DNA from: Halichoerus grypus
Lineage: Eukaryota; Chordata; Mammalia; Carnivora; Phocidae
Reading direction: 5' to 3'
NCBI RefSeq assembly: GCF_964656455.1
Contig: NC_135721.1
Span: 89,012,754 to 89,076,753, forward strand
DNA: 64,000 nucleotides
In this document: one piece after another, positions 15,001 through 27,000 of the stretch
Layout of the letters: the number at the start of each line of letters is the position of its first letter
Position numbering within the stretch: the stretch's first letter is position 1
Position numbers and translations under genes: made by a program
Notes under the pieces: model-generated
What the model saw: only the letters and a program-made list of their open reading frames with translations
What the model was told of the DNA's origin: nothing
Databases searched by the model: none

Positions 15001-18000
15001 AGAATTAAAAAAATTCATGGAAGCAAATGAAAATGAAAACACAACTGTTCAAAATCTTTGGGATGCAGCAAAGGCGGTCCTAAGAGGAAAGTATATAGCA
15101 ATACAAGCCTTTCTCAAGAAACAAGAAAGGTCTCAAATACACAACCTAACCGTACACCTAAAGGAGCTGGAGAAAGAACAAATAAAGCCTAAACCCAGCA
15201 GGAGAAGAGAAATAATAAAGATCAGAGCAGAAATCAATGAAATAGAAACCAAAAGAACAGTAGAACAGATCAATGAAACTAGGAGCTGATTCTTTGAAGG
15301 AATTAATAAGATTTATAAACCCCTGGCCAGACTTATCAAAAAGAAAAATGACCCAAATAAATAAAATGAATGAAAGAGGAGAGATCACAACCAACACCAA
15401 AGAAACACCAAAGAAATACAATTTTAAGAACATATTATGAGCAACTATGTGCCAGCAAATTAGATAATCTGGAAGAAATGGATGCATTTCTAGAGACATA
15501 TAAACTACCAGAACTGAACCAGGACGAAATAGAAAACCTGAACAGACGCATAACCAGTAAGGAAATTGAAGCAGTAATGAAAAATCTCCCTACAAACAAG
15601 AGCCCAGGGCCAGATGGCTTCCCAGGGGAATTCTACCAAACATTTAAATAAGAATTAATACCTATTCTTCTGAAACTGTTCCAAAAAATAGAGATGGAGG
15701 GAAAACTTCCAAACTCTTTATAGGACAGCATTACCTTGAGTTCAGAATCAGACAAAGACCCCATCAAAAAGGAGAATTACAGACCAATATCCCTGATGAA
15801 CATGGATGCAAAAATTCTCACCAAAATACTAGCCAGCAGGATCCAACACTACATTAAAAGGATTATTCACCACGACCAAGTGGGATTTATTCCTGGGTTG
15901 CAAGGTTGGTTCAACATTTGCAAATCAATCAGTGTGGCACAATACATTAAAAAAGAAATAGAAGAAAGAAAAGAACAAGAACCATATGATCCTCATGCAG
16001 AAAAAGCATTTGACAGTACAGCATCCTTTCTTGATTAAAAGGGATATGGGGTACATACCTCAATATCATAAAAGCCATCTATGAAAAACCCACAGCAAAT
16101 ATCATTCTCAGTGGGGAAAAACTGAGAGCTTTTCCCCTAAGGTCAGGAACATGGCTGGGATGTCCACTATCACCACTGCTATTCAACATAGTACTAGAAG
16201 TCCTAGCCTCGGCAATCAGCCAGCAAAAAGAAAGAAAAGGCATCCGAATCAGCGAAGAAGTCAGACTCTTTGCAGATGATATGATACTTTATGTGGACAA
16301 CCCAAAAGACTCCGCCCCAAAACTACTAGAACTCATACAGGAATTCAGTAAAGTGGCAGGATATAAAACCAATGCACAGCAATCAGTTGCATTTCTATAC
16401 ACCAACAACGGAAGAAAGAGAAATTAAGGAGTCGATCCCATTTACAATTGCACCCAAACCATAAGATACCTAGGAATAAATCTAACCAAAGAGACAAAGA
16501 ATCTGTACTCAGAAAACAATAAAATAGTCATGAAAGAAATTGAGGAAGACACAAAGAAATGGAAAAATGTTCCATGCTCATGGATAGGAAGAACAAACAT
16601 TGTGAAAATGTCTATGCTACCTAGAGCAATCTACACATTTAATGCAATCCCTATCAAAATACCATGAACTTTATTCAAAGAAATGGAACAAATAATCCTA
16701 AAATTTGTATGGAACCAGAGAAGACCCCCAAATAGCCAGAGGAATGTTGAAAAAGAAAAGCAGAGCTGGTGGCATCACAATTCCGGACTTCAAGCTCTAT
16801 TACAAAGCTGTAATCATCAAGACAGTATTGTACTGGCAAAAAATAGACACATAGATCAAAAGAACAGAATAGAGAGCCCAGAAATGGACCCTCAACTCTA
16901 TGGTCAACTAATCTTCAACAAAGCAGGAAAGAATATCCAGTGGAAAAAAGACGGTTTCTTCAACAAATGGTGTTGGGAAAACTGGACAGCCACATGCAGA
17001 AGAATGAAACTGGACCATTTCCTTACACCACACACAAAAATAGACTCAAAATGGTTGAAAGACCTCAATGTGAGACAGGAGTCCATCAAAATCCTAAAGG
17101 AGAACACAGGCAGCAACCTCTTCTACCTCAGCCGCAGCAACTTCTTCCCAGACACATCACCAAAGGCAAGGGAAGCAAGGGCAAAATGAACTATTGGGAC
17201 TTCATCAAGATAAAAAGCTTTTGCACAGCAAAAGAAACAGTCAACAAAACCAAAAGACAACCACCAGAATGGGAGAAGATACTTGGAAATGATGTATCAG
17301 ATAAAGGGCTAGTATCCAAAATCTGTAAAGAACTTATCAAACTCAACACCCAAAGAACAAATAATCCAATCAAGAAATGGGCAGAAGACATGAACAGACA
17401 TTTCTGCAAAGAAGACATCCAAATGGCCAACAGACACATGAAAAAGTGCTCAACATCACTCGGCATCAGGGAAATCCAAATCAAAACCTCAGTGAGATAC
17501 CACCTCACACCAGTCAGAATGGCTAAAATTAACAAGTCAGGAAAACGACAGATGTTGGGAAGGATGCAGAGAACTCTCCTACACTGTTGGTGGGAATGCA
17601 AGCTGGTGCAGCCACTCTGGAAAACAGTATGGAGGTTCCTCAAAAAGTTGAAAATAGAGGTACTCTATGACCCAGCAATTGCACTACTGGGTATTTACCC
17701 CAAAGATACAAATGTAGTGATCCGAAGGGGCTCGTGCACCCCAATGTTTATAGCAGCAATGTCCAAATAGCCAAACTATGGGAGGAGCCTAGATATGCAT
17801 CAACAGATGAATGGATAAAGAGGATGTGATACACACACACACACACACACTGGAATATTAAGCAGTCATCAAAAAAATGAAATCTTGCCATTTGCAACGA
17901 CGTGGATGGAACTAGAGGGTATTATGCTAAGCGAAATAAGTCCATCAGAGAAAGACAAGTTTCATATGTTCTCACTGATGTGAGGAATTTGAGAAACAAG

Positions 18001-21000
18001 GCAGAGGATCATAGGGGAACGGAGGGAAAAATGAAACGATGAAACCAGAGAGCGAGACAAACCATAAGAGACTCTTAGTCTCAGGAAAGACACTGAGGGT
18101 TGCTGGAGTGGAGGGTGGTGGGAGGGATGGGGTGGCTGGGTGATGGACACTGGGGAGGGTATGTGCTATGGTGAGCGCTGTGAATTGTGTAAGACCGATG
18201 AATCACAGACCTGTACCCCTGAAACAAATAATAACATTATATGTTAATAAAAAAAATAGTTTATCTCAAAGCACAAAATAAATAAAATGTGGAACATCAA
18301 TTTTCACTGATTTTCCTCATTGAGGTATTTTTTGGCCCAGATTACTTTGTCTCTTGTTCAATTTAACCATCTACTTTCTGTCACCCAGAAGTTTAACCAC
18401 CCAGAAGTTCTTAATCACGTCCTGAATTGAAATATTGTGCAGTCTTGGGCTGAGAACAAAACCCTGTAGTACACACTAACCTCCCTGTAGGTAGACGTTT
18501 CCTCTACAATCACTAGGCTTTTGGTACTGTTTGCTGAGTTACCACCATTGTCCTTAGGACAGACATTGTTATATGTTTGCAGAGCTTTCTTTCCAAAATA
18601 CTTGTAAAATTCTTAAATTGTTCACTTCTACTCGAGAAACAGTTTATGTGAAGAATTTTCATCTTTTTGATCAGTTGCTCTTTGATGGAACTTGTGTTTT
18701 TTCAAGAAAGGATACATAAATGCACATAGAAAAGAAAGGAGTATATGTTTAAGCTGTAATTTTTAGAACCTGATTTTAAATTTATTAAAACTTGAAAATG
18801 TTATTATTTTACATGCCTTTTATTCGAAATTGGTCTTCTTTATAAAAGAACCTTGTTCAGGATGTTGAAGGAGCTATAATTTTGGCTTAGAAGGATGTAA
18901 TAGGAAACCTTCATGGTTTTACTGTGGTTGAAATATTTCTAAGTTTTCATGTAACAAATGCCACTTCTGCAATTAGAATGGCAAAGCTTTTAAAAGTTTG
19001 GAAAAGTTAGAGGTGCCTGGTGGCTCAGTTGAGCGTCCGACTCTTGGTTTCAGCTCAGGTCATGACCTCGATCCTGGGATTGGGCCCCACATCAGGCTCC
19101 GCGCTCAGCAGAGTCTGCTTGAGAATTTTCTCTCTTCCTGTACTCCCTCCCCCAAATAAATAAATAAATCTTAAAAAAAAAAAAAAACTTTGGGAAAGTT
19201 GATTGAATGTGTGCTGACTCTAGGATTAATACAGAAATTTTTATTCTGCAAATGGCTCCCTTTATCTTCATTGATTTTTTTTCTGAAACTTTTCTCTGAA
19301 ATATAGAATGTAGATTTTCTTATTGAGAGGCAGTAAGTTGGAGAAGGAGCATGGGAGCAGAAATCAAGGCTTGGATTTTAATTTAGTTGTAGGTCTTTGT
19401 CACTTACTAGCTAATCCCATATCTCAAAGCTGTGAGATTTTCATCTATTTAATTTTCACAAGCATCTCTAAAGTGGTAGTAGTAATAATAATGTTCTATC
19501 AAGCTCTTACAAGTATAGGTTTTGCAGAATTGAAAATTAAATGTGAATAAAATTAAAGAAAAAATAAAATTCAAGTTAGTATATGAATGATATTGTTTTG
19601 CTAAAACTAAATTCCTGTTTATGGATTGGTACTAACTGGTACATTGCATATTCTTTTATGTTAAGCATGGCTGTCAAAATGTGGTTTGCTTTTTTTTTTT
19701 AATTTTTGATTATGGCATATTACACAAAGTTTACCACTTTATTTTTATTTTTATTTATTTTTATTTTTTATTTATTTTAGATTTTATTTATTTATTTGAG
19801 AGCGAGAGCACGAGCAGGGGGAAGAGACAGAGGCAGAGGGAGAAACAGACTCCCCACTGAGCAGGGAGCCCGATGTGGGGCTCGATCCCAGGACCCTGGA
19901 ATCATGACCTGAGCCGAAGGCAGACGCTTAACCGACTGAGCCACCCAGGCGTCCCTACCATTTTATTTTTAAAGTGTATAGTAGTGTCAAGTATAGCCAC
20001 CTTGTTGTACAACCAATCCCCAGAGCTTCTTTATCTTGTAAACTCTATATCCATTAAATAACTCTCCATTTCCTCCTCCCCCCACCCCCGAAACCACCAT
20101 TCTACTTTATGTTGCTGTGAATTTGACTATTTGAGATACCTCAAAGAAGTAGAATCATACCGTGTTTGGTTTTTTTTGGTCACTAGTTTATTTAGCATAA
20201 TAAATGGTTCAAGGTTCAGGTTATAGCATGTATTAGAACTTGGCTTTTTTAAGGCTGAATAATATATCATTGTATGTATATACCACATTAGAGTCTGACA
20301 ATAGCACCAGCGCCTTCATAACAAAACCTGGGCACTAAAATCGTGTGACAGTGCTTTAGTTAGGAAATGGTTCTGCAAATAATCCCCAAAAATGCATGTT
20401 TTCAGGTAAGAATAGTATTGAAATGAAGTTAATAATCTCACACAGGACTTGTGATGCCAAGACTATACTGTTTAATTCCAGTGTTGGAATCACTGGTGGT
20501 GAGGAGTAAGTGAAATAAGGTATTGGTCAAGGACCTGACTGGAATAGGCCCTAAATTTGTGTCGATTTTCTTTCCTCAGTTTTTTAACTGCTTATGGTTG
20601 GTTATAAAGCAGCTAATGAGGGGTACCTGGGTGGCTCAGTCATTAAGTGTCTGCCTTAGGCTCAGGTCATGATCCCAGGGTCCTGGGATCGAGTCCCGCA
20701 CCGGGTTCCCTGCTCAGCGGGAAGCCTGCTTCTCCTTCTCCCACTCCCCCTGCTTCTCCCTCTCCCACTCCCCCTGCTTGTGTTCCCTCTCTCGCTCTAT
20801 CTCTGTCAAATAAATGAAATCTTTAAAAAAAAAAAAAGCAGCTAATAAGTTTTATTTTTGCTCTGCAAAGCGGTGGATGTTTTTTTTTTGTTTTGTTTTT
20901 AAAGATTTTATTTATTGGGGAGAGCGGGGGAGAGAGAGAGCACAAGCAGGGGGAGCGGCAGGCAGAGGGAGAAGCAGGCTCCCCGCTGAGCAAGGAGCCC

Positions 21001-24000
21001 GATGCAGGGCTCGATCCCAGGACCCTGAGATCATGACCTGAGCTGAAGACAGACGCTTAACGACTGAGCCACCCAGGTGCCCTGAGGTGGATATTTTTAA
21101 ATAAAATTGACATATATATTGGTGCTACTAGAATGGACACACGTGTCTACTGACCATGGGAAAGAAAAAAATGAAATTTTCAAGTTTTATTATCATGTAT
21201 AAAAATTTACCCTTGTTATTTTGTTCAGTAAACGTGTTGAGAGCACTTTTTAACAGGATGTGCCAAGTATTATATATTTTAAAAAGCATATTTTGTTAAA
21301 TATAATGGCTTAGGGAAATTGGCATCTAATCTTAAATTTCTGTATCAGGTATTTAGGATTATTGCTAGTAAAAATGACTGTCAGATTGCTTTGTCATAGA
21401 GGAAATTTTCTGAGCATATTGATCCTGTGTCATGTTTCAAACCACCACTGTGTTGCCTCAGTAGGAAAGCCGCAAATGAAAAGAGTAGACTAGTTACACT
21501 TTTTTTCAAATGTCTTGGATCTTCTGTGCCTCTATTTTAATGGACAGTTTGGGAGTTGATGTCGGGGTTTGGGGATGTATGATTCTACACACATAGATTC
21601 ACTTAAATATATAATACCTACATGTATGTAAATGAAAACATTGACAGTATTGCTTGTTGAGAGATTAATAGAAGCAAAGACCCCTTAAGTCTTTCCCTGC
21701 TCACAAATATTGTTAGTGTATAATAGGATCAGATATAGAACCCGGTTACAGAGGATAAACTCAGTTGAGCAGGGAATCTGGTAAAATACACATAAAAGAT
21801 GGTTTATTTTAACCAGGTCATCAAAAGCACTATTACTGACTTCTTGATGGGTTGTAGAGTTGGTTATATAGTACTGACTTTTTTTTTCTTTCTGTGATGG
21901 TATTTAACGTGATGAAAGCTCCTGGTAATATAACATGAGGCAGTGATAGAAAATTTGTCTGGAAGCCAAATAGATTCATAATAATTTAGGAATAATTTAG
22001 GTCTGAAAGAAACCTTAGGATTCATTTTCTCCAGTCATCCCATTTGACCTCTGTCACACTAAAACATAAAGATAGTAGAAACTTGTTAATTTTGGCAGAG
22101 CCAGACTGAACTCAGGACTTTTGATCTCCAGTTCACTGTGTTTACCTTATACATTGGCCACAGTAGAGACAGTATTTGCTTTTAAGGACTTTCTAGTACT
22201 TGACCTAACCTTACTGAATTTTGTACCTCTTATATGTACAAGACATTGTGGTTTATTAGATAATCAAGATATGTGAGTTAGTGACCTACTTTTTCCAATG
22301 TCTTGCTAATATACATATGTATTTTTTTAACTCGTTTACATTTTTTTTTTAAAGATTTTATTTATTTGACAGAGAGACACGGCGAGAGAGGGAACACAAG
22401 CAGGGGGAGTGGGAGAGGGAGAAGCAGGTTTCCCGCCGAGCAGGGAGCCCAATGTGGGGCTCAATCCCAGGACCTCGGGATCATGACCTGAGCCAAAGGC
22501 AGACACTTAATGACTGAGCCACCCAGGCGCACGTACTCGTTTACATTTTTCTGCTTTAGTTCCTTTATCCATAAAATTGAGTGACCTGCTTTGTTTTCTC
22601 TCACTTGTGAAATAGTCTTCAAGTTTTGTTTGCTGGTGATAATGGTTTTAGTACACAGAATTACACAGTAGCTTTGTAAGGAATCTTAAGTATCATCTAG
22701 TTTAGCTTCTCATTCTGTAAAGAGGAAACTGAGGCTAAGTGGGATGAGTCAGTTGCCTGAGATGTTACAACTTTTCAGTGTCACACTGCAGCTGGAAACC
22801 AGGCCTTTCTTTCCAGGGTAGCAGCAGTGTTAAAGTTGATCAGGTATGAGTGGTTGGAGACAGAAACCTGGACCTGAATTGTGGCTATCCCACCAGCTGT
22901 ATGTGACTTCGGAAGGCTACCTTAGTCTCTCTGATCTTTGTTTTTCTACAAATTAATCTGCCTAAAGTTGATGCTGTTTATAAGAAACCTTAAGTACATT
23001 GATGAATAATAATTCGCTTGTTGAAAAATTTAGTGTATCTTCAGGGGAAATCATTCAGTTGGCACATATGCCTTTAAAAAAATCTTTTGTTAGAACCAAT
23101 GCTTTTTCTTTTCTTATGGTAAAGTCATTTTTGGGAGCTGCTGACCCTCAGAGACACTCTTCTTTTCTTTAAAGGATCTTCACCAAGATGTCATTGGTAA
23201 CCTATGGTGATGATTTTTGTTGGTGATTAAGTTAACTTTTTTATATTCTAATGTATTTAAAAATAATATGTTCAGTGAGGATGTATAATGAGGGTTGAGG
23301 GATAATTTTATCTACTGTTTGAATTGGTCTAGTTGGTTTAACTTGATTAAGCTTGTTTATACTAATAAGGAAAATGAAGTGGTTATTAGATCTCTAAAAG
23401 CTTTTTTAGTTCTGACGTTCTCTAGAGGGTAACATCAGTTGTAAAGATTTGGGGGATAAAGTTTCTCTGAATATTTTTTTTGTTTTGTTTGATTTTTTCA
23501 TTTTGTTTTCTTATCCTCGCTAGTACATCAAGGACTTTCTTGAAGGAAAAGGTACTGGAGGGTGGGCAACAAGAGAAGGATTTATAGGTGGGAGTATAAA
23601 TTGAAAAAATTTAATGATTTATAGGAACAGAACAGCCTCAGCCATGGAGTTTTTTTCCTTTCTGCTTTTGGGATAAGAGATGGTAACAATAATAATGATG
23701 CTGGTAATAGCTGACAGATACTTCTATGTGCATGGCTCTTTTCTTAGCAATTTATAATTTTTAGCTCTTAATTCCACAGCAGCCCTCTGAGGCAGTATTA
23801 TTCCCGGTTTACATATGAGAAAAGTGAGGCCCTGTGAAGTTAAGTAACTTGCTTGAGGTCCACACAACTTTGCAAGGGATTGAGCTAGGATTTGTACCTA
23901 CTCGGTCTCGCTCTGGACCCTGTGCTATATGGCCTAATTTGTTGAGCTACTGAATAAATATTTTGAGAATTGAAGTGGTAATACTACTTACACTCCACTT

Positions 24001-27000
24001 TTGCTAGAGGGGTGAAAACTCTAGGCAGGAGGCTTTGATGCATGGGAGATGCCAGTTAATTCAGTAAATGTGTACTGAACACCTGCTTTGTCCCAGACAG
24101 AAGGAAGTTTACTGTATTGCTTGGGCTTAAGAAATTGCAATTCTGTGTTTGTTTGAAACAGACAAGGTTCCTGCCCTTAAGGTGCACGCGCTCAAGGGGG
24201 AAATCCAACAACAAACAAGTAAACAAATAGGATAATTTCAAATTGTTATCAGTAGTATGAAGAAAATTCCCTGGTGTAGTAGATTGCGGGGATGGAGTTC
24301 CACAAAGCTTAGTGTCCTAGAGATTTCATGGGGTTGGGTACTGTCCTCCAAATATTTTTCCCTAATTAGCTCACATCTGCTGAATTTAAGGAGAGTGTTA
24401 AACAAAAAATGAATTTATTGTGCAAATCTTCAGAGCTGTTGTTTATATTCTTTTGAACTTGTTCTATTGCTGAAGAAATAGAGCCAGAGGGAAATACTAT
24501 TTTAAAAATATCAAAAAGCTGGGCGCCTGGGTGGCTCAGTTGGTTAAGCGACTGCCTTCGGCTCAGGTCATGATCCTGGAGTCCCTGGATCGAGTCCCAC
24601 ATTGGGCTCCCTGCTCAGCAGGGAGTCTGCTTCTCCCTCTGACCCTCCCCCCTCTCATGTGCTCTCTCTCTCTCATTCTCTCTGACTCAAATAAATAGAT
24701 AAAATCTTTAAAAAAAAAAAATTATATCAAAAAGCTATGAAAATGAGGGCAGCCACCAGCCACTGTGCCTGCCAGGCTGTTTGGGCTGGTGGAGTGGTTC
24801 CTGACTGCTGTCCCTAGTGCATTATTGGCAATTCTGTGTTTGTTTAAAAAGTTAGGGCTACTGTGTGTCAGCCCTGACTGTTGTGTGTTGTCGTCTTCTA
24901 CTTTTTTTAGGTCCAGGGCAGGATCCTCAAGTCATACATTACTTGAAAGGAGTTCTGCTGTCATAGTTAATAGTAATAACAGTTTTTATATTGAGTACTT
25001 CCTATGTGCCAGATTTACTTATTTGTAAAGAGGAGAAAGCTTAAAGGAGTTAAGTCCTTGTTAAACCCAGGTTGGTCTGACACCAGAGTTCATGTGATCT
25101 TACCTTTTAATTAGATTGGTTTTCATGGTTCACTTCACACTGACGAACAGGCAAGAGTTTGCAAAATTGAACTTCAGGGAGCCTCCTTAATTTCATCCTG
25201 TAGGCCAGTAAGTTGTCCAGCTTTTCCAGTTACAAATTTCTGCAGTAATTCGGTTTCAGAGAGCAAGTAGTAGAGGGGACAGTGCTTTGTAGGTATGTGT
25301 AGACAAAGGTAATGCGTTCTTTCAGCCTGTTTTCTATTTAATCATTGAATACAATTAGAATTGGTTTAGGAAAGTTGTAGATTAACTTGTAAATACTTCT
25401 TTGCATTTCCTTGCTTTTTATTGGATTTAGTGTCCATGTTATTACGTTGTATTTAGCCTTTAATTTGGTACTTTATACTATTATGTCAGCCAAATTTTTT
25501 AATCTTTAGCAAAAGAAATTAAGTAAACTAGAGATTTCTGACTGGCTAGCTGTTTAATTTCCACTGTTTTACATTAAATCATTGTGATGCTCTAGTTTTT
25601 GTGATCCCTAACCTCTGAAAATCTTCCATTATGAATTTTGAATTAATTTTATTTAAAAGTTGTTTTCATTTCTCTTTTCTGGTGCACTGTCCAGTTTGGT
25701 AAACCCTAGTTAGGCACTTGAAGTGTGGCTAGTCTAAATTGACAAATGTTGTAAATGCTGGAGACTTAGTATAAAAAAATCATGTGATGAAATATCCCAG
25801 TTTTTTATGTTGATTATATGTTGAAGACGTTGAAGTGATAATGTTTTGGTTCCTTGAGGTTAAAAATATTGTTTAAATTAATTTTACCTTTTACTATGTT
25901 TAGTGAGCTTCCTATTAAATTATATATGTGACTTGCATTTGTGGTTCACATTATATTTCTATTAACCAGTATGTGCAATCAGTAACATCAAATGAATTCT
26001 ATACTATAAGAATTTACCAAGAATTGACCAAACCTGTTATATCTACATGTGCTTTGTTAGTTTTTTTTCTTCTTCTGAAGACTAAAACTGTCCTAATACT
26101 TGGACCTGTATTGCTTGGGCTTAAGAAAAATCTGTTGCTTGGATAACAAAGTAGATTTATAAGCCTCCTGTGATGTCCCCTTCCCCCACCCTGGGGTACA
26201 GCTGTTTTGAGGAAGGTATAATTTATAGCTTTCATTAGTATAATAGGTGGAAGAAACAAGCAAATGAAAATAATTAGTTTAATGTGATGCTAGTAATACT
26301 GGTCATAACATAACTTCAGTGAGTCAGACTTTTTATGGGAAAGCATAAACCACACTGATTCTTGTTTAAGATATTTTTCTATAGTTTTATTAAGAAAAAA
26401 ATTGAGGGATGGGTGGGCAGCAGGGAAAAATAATTTGAAACAAAATTGAAAAAAATATCTTTTTTAGCGATTTTTTTTTTTTTTTATATTGGTGAACTTT
26501 ATTTTTGGCTTTGGTGCAAGTTCATATTAAGAAACTGAGTCATTTTAACTTTTCTTATATTTTCTTGAATAAAAATAAAAACTATTAAACTTCGTAGGAG
26601 TAAAGTCTGTTAATAGCCCTACAGTCAGTCTGCTTGTAGTAAATATGAGCTCTTTACCTATCTACTATTGTATTATTCTGAAGGAGGTGTAGGATTAATT
26701 GGAGTCTCTGTAAACTGACCTACAAATGATTTTATGGTTGTTAATTTTTTAAAACATAAGATACCAGTATCAAGGTCATGTAGCTAAGTGTGGTCAGAAG
26801 TTTTTAAAACATCTGCTGTTAGTAGTGTTTGATTCATTACGTGAGGTCCCTGTCTGCTCTGGGCATCTCTTAGCAGTAGACTTTGTTGGTGGACTGTCTC
26901 CAGCAGGAAAGAGGATGTGCTAAAGCAAGATAGCCTAATCACTTTGTAACTTACCTCCCAATTTTTTTCATTGGCAACACAGCCCCGGAGGAAGTGGATC

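Larger units (their letters stand above)
11315..18279 (+). mobile_element. Full-length carnivore L1 (LINE-1), inactivated, sense to REV1
   Basis: About 6.96 kb between two copies of a 14-bp target-site duplication. In order: a 5' end gggaggaggagcaagatggc, a CpG-rich 5' UTR, a T-rich duplicated unit with a nested SINE, ORF1 relic, ORF2 relic with endonuclease and reverse transcriptase motifs, a (CA)n tract, a G-rich 3' UTR and an A-rich tail with AATAAA. Many frameshifts and stops make it dead. It is younger than the L1M relics but older than the SINE nested inside it. Confidence 0.93.
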
